A stretch of DNA of 64,000 bases, from positions 3,572,501 to 3,636,500 of the forward strand of contig NZ_CP140155.1 in the NCBI RefSeq assembly GCF_034479375.1. The letters run 5' to 3'. The stretch's first letter is position 1. Each line of letters starts with the position of its first letter. This stretch comes from Rhodopseudomonas palustris (lineage in GTDB: Bacteria; Pseudomonadota; Alphaproteobacteria; Rhizobiales; Xanthobacteraceae). Below the pieces are notes generated by a model, which saw only the letters and a list, made by a program, of their open reading frames with translations, searched no databases and had not been told where the DNA came from. Positions 53,121-61,141 of this stretch are shown here, piece by piece. The position numbers and the translations under genes are program-made.

Positions 53121-53208
53121 TGTCATTGCCGGGCTTGACCCGGCAATCCATCCAACATGAGACTTGTTACGTCTTGGATGGATGCCCGGGTCAAGCCCGG
53201 GCATGACG
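53121..53208. repeat. Palindromic repeat, family A
   Basis: TGTCATTGCCGGGCTTGACC at the left, CGGGTCAAGCCCGGGCATG at the right, ATCCATCCAA / TTGGATGGAT inside. It lies between divergent gluQ and the glycosylase gene, immediately before the latter's ribosome site. Confidence 0.85.
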
Positions 53209-53231
53209 ACAGAGCAAATGAAACTGGCCCG

Positions 53232-53891
53232 ATGACCATCCATCTCGACACCCAGGCCGACCTCGAGGCCGCGATCACCACGCTGGTGAAGCAGGACGCG
53301 CGGCTGCGGCCGGTGCTGAAAACGGCCGGGATGCCGGCGCTGCGGCGACGTGATCCCGGCTTCAAGGGCCTCGCCGCGATCGTCTGCGGCCAGCAATTGT
53401 CGGTGGCGAGCGCGGCGGCGATCTGGGGCCGGGTCGGCGCGGCGTTCGATCCGTTCGACCACGCCGCGATCAAGCGCGCGCGCAGCGACCGGCTCGGCCG
53501 GCTCGGCCTGTCGGCGGCGAAGATCAAGACGCTGAAGGCGCTGGCCAGGGAACTGCACGCCGAACGGCTCAATCTCGACGTGCTCGCCAATGAGGACGCC
53601 GACATCGCCCACGCCACGCTGACCGCGCTGCACGGCATCGGGCCGTGGACCGCCGACATTTATCTGCTGTTCTGTCTCGGCCATGGCGACGCCTGGCCGG
53701 CCGGCGATCTCGCCGTGCAGGAGGCGATGCGGATCGGCCTCGGCCTGAAGGCGCGGCCGACCGTCAAGCAGATGGCGCCGCTCGCCGAATCCTGGCGCCC
53801 GCTGCGCGGCGCCGCGGCGCATCTGTGGTGGGCATACTACCACGCGGTGAAGAAGCGCGAGGGCGTGATTGCGGGGAAGGCGACGACGTAG
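53232..53891 (+). CDS. AlkA-like DNA-3-methyladenine glycosylase
   Basis: 219 aa from the ATG at 53232; a longer frame into the palindromic repeat is rejected. The helix-hairpin-helix is LTALHGIGPWTADIYLLFCLGHGDAWPAGDLAVQEAM, where the Asp of GDLAV is the catalytic residue. GLAAIVCGQQLSVASAAAIWGR is the usual N-terminal block. It removes alkylated bases in base-excision repair. The 3' 400 bp is duplicated 1.5 kb downstream. Confidence 0.92.
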   Translation: MTIHLDTQADLEAAITTLVKQDARLRPVLKTAGMPALRRRDPGFKGLAAIVCGQQLSVASAAAIWGRVGAAFDPFDHAAIKRARSDRLGRLGLSAAKIKTLKALARELHAERLNLDVLANEDADIAHATLTALHGIGPWTADIYLLFCLGHGDAWPAGDLAVQEAMRIGLGLKARPTVKQMAPLAESWRPLRGAAAHLWWAYYHAVKKREGVIAGKATT

Positions 53892-53897
53892 CAGACC

Positions 53898-53979
53898 CGT
53901 AGCCGGCATGAGCGAAGCGACATGCAGGAACCGCGGCGCTCCGCAGACCCGGGTCTCGCTGCGCTCACCCGGGCTACCC
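53898..53979. repeat. Short intergenic repeat-like element
   Basis: CCGTAGCCGGCATGAGCGAA at the left and GACCCGGGTCTCGCTGCGCT...CACCCGGGCTA at the right, forming GC-rich hairpins. Its composition resembles short intergenic repeats of Bradyrhizobiaceae. It marks the left edge of the AT-richer segment. Confidence 0.5.
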
Positions 53980-54180
53980 GCTTGCATCGAGTAGTACCGG
54001 TGAAGATGTATTGGACAACTGCATGGCAGCTACATCACTGGCGCGGCCTGCGCGAACACCGGCCGCTGCTTTATCGGAATGGCGCGCGAAGGCGAGTTAT
54101 TTCAAGAATACCAGCAAGCGAATCACCATTGCGCATACCAAACCGACTCCGCGACCTCAGTCGGACATTTTCACTGCTGC

Positions 54181-54984
54181 CTAGTTGGCTGCTTGCGACT
54201 GATCCTCGGATCTGTGAATCAACCTGTGCTTGATGCCAAGGTTCATTTCCAATGAATCGCGCAGCTTAAGTAACATTGACCAAGCGTGCGCGCCGTCAAC
54301 ATCACAACGTTGCTTCAGCGCTTCGATAAGGCTGTTAAGTTCTGCCGCCCTTGGGGAAAGCCAATTGACCTCCTCTTGCGTAAGACCTATCGCCCCGATG
54401 GGCCCAGACATCACCGCACCGAAACGTTCCAATACCTTAGTCCTCATCTGTCCGTACAAATTAGACAAGGCAACGGTGCTGTTGTGTAGTTCATCAAGTG
54501 CGGCGATTTCGTTGAACAGTTTATCGTCAATCGAAAGGAGAAGCGCCATTTCCTCGGGGGCAAAATGAACCTCATCCGGCCCGCCGACTATCGGCTGGAC
54601 AATTTGCCATGGGGCCCCTTCAAATCGATGCTGCTCCGCTTGATCAAAGCAACTCTGAATAGCTTTACCTAGATTTTCCAAGCTGGAAGATAGCTTTATC
54701 ATTTTGAAAAGGAGCGAGTAGCCTCTTGCTTTCCGCAACTCGAGTTTATCTTCGTCTCGTTGCCTTTTCGCCGCATCTAAGTTTCTTTTCTGAATGCTAA
54801 AGGACACAACAGCGCTAACTGTAGCGCCAACAATTGATCCGCCGAAGGCGGTGAGAAGCGTCCACCATGTGGCCGTCGTTCCCGGATCAGCTGCCACAAC
54901 TGCATCCTCTCTCTTTTCTCGCTCTGGTTGATTACAGGCGTGTGCATGGACAAGGCAAGGGTCATCGTATCGTCGTGACCTCAT
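54181..54984 (-). CDS. Hypothetical membrane-anchored coiled-coil protein
   Basis: 267 aa from the ATG at 54984, though a later GTG is possible. One membrane helix (WWTLLTAFGGSIVGATVSAVVSFSI, about 40-64) is followed by a charged helix (QKRNLDAAKRQRDEDKLELRKARGYSLL) and a helical cytoplasmic domain (ALLLSIDDKLFNEIAALDELHNSTVALSNL). No known family is recognised. Codons are AT-richer than all neighbours, and the gene lies between a gene and its partial duplicate, both signs of transfer. Small membrane proteins of this shape often travel with defence islands, but nothing here shows that role. Confidence 0.6.
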   Translation of the reverse strand: MRSRRYDDPCLVHAHACNQPEREKREDAVVAADPGTTATWWTLLTAFGGSIVGATVSAVVSFSIQKRNLDAAKRQRDEDKLELRKARGYSLLFKMIKLSSSLENLGKAIQSCFDQAEQHRFEGAPWQIVQPIVGGPDEVHFAPEEMALLLSIDDKLFNEIAALDELHNSTVALSNLYGQMRTKVLERFGAVMSGPIGAIGLTQEEVNWLSPRAAELNSLIEALKQRCDVDGAHAWSMLLKLRDSLEMNLGIKHRLIHRSEDQSQAAN

Positions 54985-55046
54985 ACTCCCCACATGATCG
55001 TCCTTCTCAGATCCGCCCCCGCTGCTGAAGAGCAGATGGCGTGCGC

Positions 55047-55466
55047 GCCGACCGGCTCGGCCGGCTCGGCCTGTCGGCGGCAAAGATCAAGACGCTGAAG
55101 GCGCTGGCCAAGGAACTGCACGCCGAACGGCTCAATCTCGACGTGCTCGCCAATGAGGACGCCGACATCGCCCACGCCACGCTGACCGCGCTGCACGGCA
55201 TCGGGCCGTGGACCGCCGACATCTATCTGCTGTTTTGTCTCGGCCATGGCGACGCCTGGCCGGCCGGCGATCTCGCCGTGCAGGAGGCGATGCGGATCGG
55301 CCTCGGCCTGAAGGCGCGACCGACCATCAAGCAGATGGCGCCGCTCGCCGAACCCTGGCGCCCACTGCGCGGCGCCGCGGCGCATCTGTGGTGGGCCTAC
55401 TACCACGCAGTGAAGAAGCGCGAGGGCGTGATCGCCGGGAAGGCAAAAACGGCGACGAAAGCGTAG
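55047..55466 (+). pseudogene. Duplicated 3' part of the AlkA-like glycosylase gene
   Basis: From 55047 the sequence follows 53487-53885 of the complete gene with about 12 differences in 400 bp, mostly synonymous. It keeps the helix-hairpin-helix and catalytic Asp but has none of the first 85 codons, then ends in a different tail (AKTATKA). No own start or ribosome site in a sensible place is visible. It is probably the displaced original end or an imported end left by recombination, not a working gene. Confidence 0.85.
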
Positions 55467-55491
55467 TTCAGACAACGCGCCTGCAACGACT

Positions 55492-55578
55492 CGTCATGCC
55501 CGGCCTCGTGCCGGGCATCCACGTCCTGCACTACCCACGGCAAAGACGTGGATGGCCGGGACGAGCCCGGCCATGACG
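55492..55578. repeat. Palindromic repeat, family A
   Basis: CGTCATGCCCGGCCTCGTGC to GAGCCCGGCCATGACG with CATCCACG / CGTGGATG arms. With the copy at 53121 it brackets the glycosylase duplication. Confidence 0.85.
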
Positions 55579-55752
55579 ACGTCGGACTCGAGACGCGGGG
55601 GAACGGCGTCCCTCACACGGGACTACTCATCGTACGGCCCCCTCGTCCCCAAACGACAAGGCGCGCCGGCGTTGCCGCCGACGCGCCCCTCGTAAACTCG
55701 CTGGTTCCCAGGCGCCGGGGCGCCCTGGCCGAGCGGACCTCGAGAGGTCAGA

Positions 55753-55797
55753 TCAGCGGGCGGCCCCAACGAGGTGACAGCGTTTCGAGTGAGACAC
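55753..55797 (-). CDS. Possible 14-codon leader peptide with an ideal ribosome site
   Basis: On the minus strand GAAAGGAGGTGATCCA runs directly into GTG, the start of MSHSKRCHLVGAAR and a TGA stop. The Shine-Dalgarno is fully complementary to the 16S rRNA 3' tail (17 nt including the G of GTG, 55797-55813), far beyond chance. Downstream on the same strand are hairpins GACCT-CTCG-AGGTC, a GGCGCC dyad (55710-55724) and a longer stem at 55660-55687 followed by TTGTCGTTT. The layout resembles an attenuator leader or a tiny-protein transcript. No suitable target gene follows directly. Confidence 0.4.
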   Translation of the reverse strand: MSHSKRCHLVGAAR

Positions 55798-55898
55798 TGG
55801 ATCACCTCCTTTCGTTGTTTTCAGGAATTGAAAGAATAGGAATGATTCTCGGGATTGAAAAGCCCCCGCTGCGACGTTTTCGCGCCGGGGCCGATCGC

Positions 55899-55923
55899 GG
55901 AACGGCGGCCGCGATCCGCCGTT
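55899..55923 (+). promoter_or_regulatory. EcfG-type general-stress promoter
   Basis: GGAAC (55899-55903), exactly 16 nt, then CGTT (55920-55923), the -35/-10 pattern of EcfG sigma factors in Alphaproteobacteria. The ATG of the PRC-barrel gene is 26 nt further on, leaving room for a short leader with AGGGAGA. Read by eye. Confidence 0.7.
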
Positions 55924-55949
55924 GTCCCTGCTCACAGGGAGAGATCACC

Positions 55950-56303
55950 ATGAACCCGGAAAAGAGCGAAACCGTCAGCCTGATCGGCAGCGACAAGGTG
56001 CAGGGAACCGCGGTGTACGGCGCCGACGGCGAGAAGATCGGCAGCGTCGAGCGGGTGATGATCGAGAAGGTCAGCGGCAAGGTGTCCTACGCGGTTCTGA
56101 GCTTCGGCGGCTTCCTCGGCATCGGCGACGATCACTATCCGCTGCCCTGGCCGTCGCTGAAGTACAATGTCGAGCTCGGCGGCTACCAGACCATGATCAC
56201 CATCGACCAGCTCGAGCGCGCGCCCAAATACGACCGCGAGGCGGAATATGATTGGCGCGGCGCCCGCAAGGTCGACGATTATTACGGCGTGGCGCTGACG
56301 TAG
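55950..56303 (+). CDS. PRC-barrel domain protein
   Basis: 117 aa. SLIGSDKVQGTAVYGADGEKIGSVERVMIEKVSGKVSYAVLSFGGFLGIGDDHYPLPWPSLKYN is a complete PRC barrel; the C-terminal 35 residues are polar (YDREAEYDWRGARKVDDYYG). PRC-barrel proteins of this size are stress-induced in Rhizobiales; their action is unknown, possibly at the membrane or on RNA. GGGAGAG lies 8 nt from the ATG and an EcfG-type promoter just upstream. Confidence 0.9.
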   Translation: MNPEKSETVSLIGSDKVQGTAVYGADGEKIGSVERVMIEKVSGKVSYAVLSFGGFLGIGDDHYPLPWPSLKYNVELGGYQTMITIDQLERAPKYDREAEYDWRGARKVDDYYGVALT

Positions 56304-56574
56304 CGCCGTCGCGATCTCCGGATGCAGGCGCATCCGGCCAGTCACAGAAGGCGGGTCGCAATCATGCGGCCCGCCTTTTTTGCCTTTTGCTTCTGCCTTT
56401 TGGCCGACGCGCTCCCCGGCCGACGCGGACCGCGATGCCGGGCCACGCCTCCAGGCCGGGTGCCGATGGATACCATCCGCTTTCGTCGATGTTCTTTACC
56501 CGGTCTTAGTTCCCGATCGTCAAACTAACGGCCGGCATCAGCGCGAGAGAATTCGCGACCTGCGGGGGCCGGAT

Positions 56575-57882
56575 ATGCAGAAGCTACTTGACACCCGTCA
56601 CGCCCGGCGCGTGCTACGCCGCTTCGGGCGCGATCGCTCGGGCAATATCGCGGTGATCTTCGCGATCGCCCTGCTGCCGACCCTGGGCTTTCTGGGCGCG
56701 GCGATCGACTACGCGATGGCGAACCGGATCCGCGCCAAGCTGCAGTCGGCCCAGGACGCGGCGGTGCTGCTGGCGGTCAGCCACTCGTCGATCAAGCGCA
56801 CCACCGAGCAGGCCAAGGCCGACGCCGTCCAATTCTTCAACGCCACGCTCGACGCCTACGGCCTGAGCGCGACGATCAAGCTCGACGTCACCGAGAGCGA
56901 CGGCAAGCGCAGCGCGAGCTCGGAGTTCACCTCGACGGTGAAGACCCAGTTCCTCAATCTGCTCGGCTATCCGACGCTGGCGATCGGCAACCGCTCGACC
57001 TCGACGGCGTCGCTGCCGATCTACCAGGACTTCTATCTACTGCTCGACAATTCGCCGTCGATGGGGGTCGCCGCGACCAATTCCGACATCGCCACGATGG
57101 TGGCGAACACGTCGGACAAATGCGCGTTCGCCTGTCACGACCTGTCGAATTCGAACGACTACTACAAACTCGCCAAGAAGCTCGGCGTCAAGATGCGGAT
57201 CGACGTGGTCCGGCAGGCGGTACAGCAGCTCACCACCACGGCGACGCTGATGAGCGCGGTGAACAATCAGTTCCGGATGGCGGTCTACACCTTCGGAAGC
57301 TCCTGCGCCTCGCTCGGGCTGACGACGGTGGCCAACCTGTCGTCCAGCATGTCGAGCGTGCAGACCTCCGCCAGCGCGATCGACCTGATGACGATCCCGA
57401 AGCAGAACTACAACAACGACCAGTGCACCGATTTCGACGGCACGCTGGCGGCGATGAATACGACGATCCCGTCGTCCGGCACCGGGACCGCGGAGCAGCC
57501 GCAGAAATGGCTGTTCTTCGTCTCCGACGGCGTCGCCGACGCCTACTATCCGTCGACCTGCACCCGCCCCACCGTGAGCGGCGGCCGCTGCCAGGAGCCG
57601 CTGACGGTCGCGCAATGCAAGGTGATGAAGGACCGCGGCATCCAGATCGCGGTGCTGTACACCACCTACTTGGCGCTGCCGACCAACGACTGGTACAACC
57701 AGCACATCGCGCCGTTCAATCCGGGCCCCTACGGCCCGTCGACCAACAGCCAGATCGCCGCCAAAATGCAGGCCTGCGCCTCGCCGGGGTTCTACTTCGA
57801 AGTCAGCCCGACCCAGGGCATCTCGGAGGCGATGGACGCGCTGTTCAAGAAGGCGGTGGCGAAGGCGCGGCTGAGCAGCTAG
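56575..57882 (+). CDS. Tad-type pilus-assembly protein with von Willebrand domain
   Basis: 435 aa from the ATG at 56575. The N-terminus has the TadE/TadG-like hydrophobic segment (GNIAVIFAIALLPTLGFLGAAIDYAMANRIRAKLQSAQDAAVLLA), then a von Willebrand A domain with MIDAS motif LLLDNSPSMG (DxSxS, about 157) and the WLFFVSDGVADAYYP metal site. Cysteines such as CAFACH are periplasmic. Homologues occur in or near Tad pilus loci and assist secretion or adhesion. No other tad gene is in the window. The start is supported by the RDRSGNIAVIFA pattern. Confidence 0.88.
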   Translation: MQKLLDTRHARRVLRRFGRDRSGNIAVIFAIALLPTLGFLGAAIDYAMANRIRAKLQSAQDAAVLLAVSHSSIKRTTEQAKADAVQFFNATLDAYGLSATIKLDVTESDGKRSASSEFTSTVKTQFLNLLGYPTLAIGNRSTSTASLPIYQDFYLLLDNSPSMGVAATNSDIATMVANTSDKCAFACHDLSNSNDYYKLAKKLGVKMRIDVVRQAVQQLTTTATLMSAVNNQFRMAVYTFGSSCASLGLTTVANLSSSMSSVQTSASAIDLMTIPKQNYNNDQCTDFDGTLAAMNTTIPSSGTGTAEQPQKWLFFVSDGVADAYYPSTCTRPTVSGGRCQEPLTVAQCKVMKDRGIQIAVLYTTYLALPTNDWYNQHIAPFNPGPYGPSTNSQIAAKMQACASPGFYFEVSPTQGISEAMDALFKKAVAKARLSS

Positions 57883-57918
57883 CGAAACCCACGCGACGGA
57901 CGGCCTTCGGACGGGAGG

Positions 57919-58013
57919 GTGGGCAAAGGCGCTGTTGCGCCGTGCCCACGCGTGACACAAAACGACGCGTCGACGTCGGCGTGGGCACGGCGCTGCGCGC
58001 CTTCTGCCTACCC
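57919..58013. repeat. Palindromic repeat, family H
   Basis: GTGGGCAAAGGCGCTGTTGC...GCCGTGCCCACGC at the left, and CGTGGGCACGGCGCTGCGCG...TGCCTACCCTACG at the right. GTGGGCAC/GTGCCCAC pairs form hairpins. It lies between convergent genes. Confidence 0.6.
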
Positions 58014-58085
58014 TACGAAGTACCGGAATCGCGTGCGCATCCCCGCAAGGGGGAGGGGAGCAGCGGCCTCATCGCTTCGCCCCAA

Positions 58086-59702
58086 CTACACCACCGGCTC
58101 CGGCGCGCGGCCGACGATGACGCCTTCGTGGCCGCGCAGGTCGAGGGTTGCGCCGACGCGTTCGCCGGTGCGATCCATCGCGGTCGACAGCAGCACCTCG
58201 CCATCGAGCCCGAACGCATCGGACGCCGCCGACACCGGCGCGGCGCCGAGATTGAGCGCGATCAGCACCGACTCGCCCTGATGATATCGGCGATACAGCA
58301 ACAGATCGCCCTGCACCGCGAGCGGCTGATAATCGCCGAGCGACAATTGCGGTCGGGCGCGGCGCAGCCGCAGCAGCGCGCGATACAGGCTGAGGATCGA
58401 CTGCGCGTCGGCGCGCAGATTGGCGACGTTGTCCTGCGCGGCGTCGGGCGCCAGCGGCAGCCACGGTTTCACATCGCTGAAGCCGGCATTCGGCGAGGCG
58501 TCCCACGGCATCGGCGTGCGGCAGCCGTCACGGCCGACCCCGATGCCCGGCACGTTCTTCTCGAACGGGTCCTGCACGTCCTGCGGCGCGATCTCGACCT
58601 GCTCCATGCCGAGTTCGTCGCCGTAATACAGCGTCGGCGTGCCGCGCAGCGTCAGCAGCAGCATCGCGGCGATTCGAGCCTGCGCGGCGCCGACGCGGCT
58701 CGCGACGCGGGGACGGTCGTGATTGCCCAGCACCCAGTTCGGCCACGCGCCCGCCGGCAGCGCCGCCTCGTAGCGCGCGATCAGCGCGGCGATGTCCTGC
58801 GCGCGCCACGGCGTCGACAGCAGCGCGAAATTGAACGGCAGATGCGCGCCCTTGAGCCCGGGTCCGTAGTACGCGACCAGCCGCTCGATCGGCAGATAGA
58901 TCTCGCCGATCAACAGGCGCTGATCGAATTCGTCGAGCACCGCGCGCATTTCGGCGACGATCTCCTGCGTCTCCGGCCGGTCGGCGGAATACTCCGTCAG
59001 CAACGCTGCGTGCGGCGGCATGCCGGGCCTGAAATCCGGATTGGGCGGGTTGTCGCGCAACTGATCGTCCTTGATCAGGTGCCAGATCACGTCGACGCGG
59101 AAGCCGTCGACGCCCTTCCGGAGCCAGAACCGCATCGCATCGTAGATCGCCGCGCGCACCTGCTGATTGCGCCAGTTGAGGTCCGGCTGCTGCGCGAGGA
59201 ACGCGTGGTAATAGTACTGCCCGGTGGTTTCGTCGAAGGTCCAGCCGCTGCCGCCGAATTCCGACAGCCAGTTGGTCGGCGGACCGCCGTCCGGCGCAGG
59301 GTCTCGCCACAGATACCAGTCGCGCTTCGGATTGTCGCGCGAGGCGCGGCTCTCGACGAACCACGGGTGCTGGTCGGACGAGTGGTTCGGCACCAGATCG
59401 AGGATCACCTTGAGCCCGCGCGCATGCGCGATCAGCACCAGCGCGTCGAAATCCTCCATCGTGCCGAAGATCGGATCGATCCCCACATAGTCGGCGACGT
59501 CGTAGCCGAAATCCGCCATCGGCGACGGAAACACCGGCGACAGCCAGAGCGCGTCGACGCCGAGGTCGGACAGATGATCGAGCCGGTCGATGATGCCGCG
59601 CAGATCGCCGATGCCGTCGGCATTGCTGTCCTGAAACGAGCGCGGATAGATCTGGTACAGCACGCCGGCCGCCCACCAGGACGGGGTGGTCACATCGGTC
59701 AT
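58086..59702 (-). CDS. GH13 alpha-glucosidase
   Basis: 538 aa from the ATG at 59702. The (beta/alpha)8 landmarks are present: DLVPNHSSDQHPWF, GFRVDVIWHL (nucleophile Asp), RLLIGEIYLP (acid Glu) and WVLGNHDRPRVASR. WWAAGVLYQIYPRSFQDSNADGIGDLRGI is the common start of alpha-glucosidases and oligo-1,6-glucosidases. No signal peptide, so it is cytoplasmic; it hydrolyses maltose-like oligosaccharides. No sugar-transport genes are adjacent. Confidence 0.93.
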   Translation of the reverse strand: MTDVTTPSWWAAGVLYQIYPRSFQDSNADGIGDLRGIIDRLDHLSDLGVDALWLSPVFPSPMADFGYDVADYVGIDPIFGTMEDFDALVLIAHARGLKVILDLVPNHSSDQHPWFVESRASRDNPKRDWYLWRDPAPDGGPPTNWLSEFGGSGWTFDETTGQYYYHAFLAQQPDLNWRNQQVRAAIYDAMRFWLRKGVDGFRVDVIWHLIKDDQLRDNPPNPDFRPGMPPHAALLTEYSADRPETQEIVAEMRAVLDEFDQRLLIGEIYLPIERLVAYYGPGLKGAHLPFNFALLSTPWRAQDIAALIARYEAALPAGAWPNWVLGNHDRPRVASRVGAAQARIAAMLLLTLRGTPTLYYGDELGMEQVEIAPQDVQDPFEKNVPGIGVGRDGCRTPMPWDASPNAGFSDVKPWLPLAPDAAQDNVANLRADAQSILSLYRALLRLRRARPQLSLGDYQPLAVQGDLLLYRRYHQGESVLIALNLGAAPVSAASDAFGLDGEVLLSTAMDRTGERVGATLDLRGHEGVIVGRAPEPVV

Positions 59703-60366
59703 CGGTTGTCCTTCTCGGGTCTCGCGTTCACAGACGCCCGAAGCCGCCAGCTTGTTCCGGCGGCGGCTGGTTTCGCTTCGCACAAGCATGCGTCAGCGCC
59801 GTGAAGGCGGAGGCTGCGTTCAGCTCTCCCTTGGGGAGACGACCGCATCGGGCGTTCGAAGGTCGGGGCAATGAGCGATTCGGCATTGCCTGTCCGCATG
59901 TCGTCCCCGCGCAGGCGGGGACCCATACGCCGCAGCGTCTCGATTGGAATCCGGTGGCAGAGGCCTTGCTCCGCTCGGGAAGCCAGGGGCTATGGGTCCC
60001 CGCCTGCGCGGGGGACGACGCGTCGCGGAGGCAGCGGCCGAACATTTGATCCATATCCGATCGCCGCGCAGCGCCTCGCGTCGCCCTCTCGCGCATGGAC
60101 TGCCGCCGCCGAGCACCGCTCTGTATCAATCTACCATTCGCGCCGATCGCCACGCTTGTCGGCGGCAAATCACCGCGCTTTGACTAGCGATCGTTCACCG
60201 ACCACTTACTTAGTCTTGTGCGACGCGTTGTCACCGGTAAGTTGATGCCTGAATTGGCTTGCCGCAGCGCGAAAATGTGCGAGATTGGGAACTGGGCCGG
60301 TGCCGCAGAATTGTCGGTAAACACTGAGATTCCGCCGCACGCTCATTGGTATCGAGGAAGGTAAGC
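59703..60366. other. Long intergenic region with one palindromic repeat
   Basis: About 660 bp between divergent genes. Positions 59900-60020 hold a palindromic repeat. The right part, 60120-60360, is AT-richer and should contain the promoter of the following gene. I found no certain promoter box there, and reading frames across the repeat are not credible genes. Confidence 0.5.
59900..60020. repeat. Palindromic repeat, family E
   Basis: TGTCGTCCCCGCGCAGGCGG at the left and CCGCCTGCGCGGGGGACGAC at the right, with ACCCATA / TATGGGT inner arms. Single copy in this window. Confidence 0.8.
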
Positions 60367-60885
60367 ATGACGCAAATTGTGAAACTGTACGACGATGCGA
60401 AGAAGGCCCAGGCGGCCGTCGCCGAGCTCAAAGCGGCCTCGTTCGACAACGCCGAACTCACCACCAACAAAGACGGTAGCGTGGTAAGCGTCGACCCGCC
60501 GTTCGGAAAGGGCGGCCAGGCCGAAGCGATTCTCAACCGCCATGGTCCGAGCAACGCCGCCGTGTCCGGATATGCCCGGACGTCATCGTCTGGAAACCTG
60601 ACAGGCGCGCCGCGCCTGACCGACTCGCGCACCACCCTGGGCGGCATCTTCCCGGAGCTGACCAGCCCGAACTTCTTCCTGTCCTCGATGTTCGGCCCGC
60701 TGCTGTCGTCGTCGCAGAAGCCGATGTCGTCGCTGGCGTCGAGCCAGAAGCCGTGGTCGTCGCTCACCTCCAGCCAGAAGCCGTTCTCGCAGCTCGCGGC
60801 CAATCAGAACGGATCGGCCAAGCTGATCAACGATCCGACGCCGTTCTCCTCGATGCTCGGCCTGCCGGTGCTGCTCGGCCGCTGA
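60367..60885 (+). CDS. Repeat-containing hypothetical protein
   Basis: 172 aa from ATG at 60367 (GGAAGG 5-6 nt upstream). The N-terminal 60 residues form an alpha/beta module (MTQIVKLYDDAKKAQAAVAELKAASFDNAEL), similar to the ferredoxin-like start of small stress-associated proteins. The middle has a direct repeat: SSQKPMSSLA, SSQKPWSSLT, SSQKPFSQLA. The rest is Ser/Pro/Phe-rich. No signal peptide or membrane helix. No family recognised. A strong terminator follows. Confidence 0.7.
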   Translation: MTQIVKLYDDAKKAQAAVAELKAASFDNAELTTNKDGSVVSVDPPFGKGGQAEAILNRHGPSNAAVSGYARTSSSGNLTGAPRLTDSRTTLGGIFPELTSPNFFLSSMFGPLLSSSQKPMSSLASSQKPWSSLTSSQKPFSQLAANQNGSAKLINDPTPFSSMLGLPVLLGR

Positions 60886-60915
60886 ATCAACTGCTGCAAA
60901 GACGAACCGATCATC

Positions 60916-60943
60916 AGCGCCGGGCCATCGCCCGGCGCTTTTG
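60916..60943 (+). terminator. Rho-independent terminator
   Basis: Perfect 10-bp stem AGCGCCGGGC / GCCCGGCGCT with a 4-nt loop, followed by TTTT. It lies 31 bp after the repeat-protein stop. Confidence 0.9.
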
Positions 60944-61141
60944 ATTCGCGCCGACGCGGGTCGTGTCCAGAATCCGCTTGCGACCGCCTCCCGCTTGCGG
61001 AATCAATCAGTTCCAAAAGGGGGGTGAAGATGCGCGTGGCTCCTGCCGAGCGATCCGGGCGGACAGCATGGCTGGTCACAGCCGGCCGCCGGATTCGGCC
61101 GCGACAGCCGCGGACGGCTTCGTTCGCACCGGGCGCCGCCG

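Noticed and set aside
57120..59804. An 894-codon plus-strand frame across the Tad-type gene and the glucosidase
   Set aside because: It crosses two real genes on other frames, and its translation is low-complexity Arg/Ala/Gly sequence.
13428..60020. Palindromic repeats as a CRISPR array
   Set aside because: Repeat units are dispersed, differ between families and have no regular spacers; no cas gene is present.
59801..60245. Several short frames in the gap before the repeat-protein gene
   Set aside because: They lie across a palindromic repeat and show the same translations on both strands, as expected from hairpin arms.
60280..60330. EcfG promoter before the repeat-containing protein gene
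   Set aside because: GGAAC is present near 60288 but no CGTT occurs 16-18 nt downstream.
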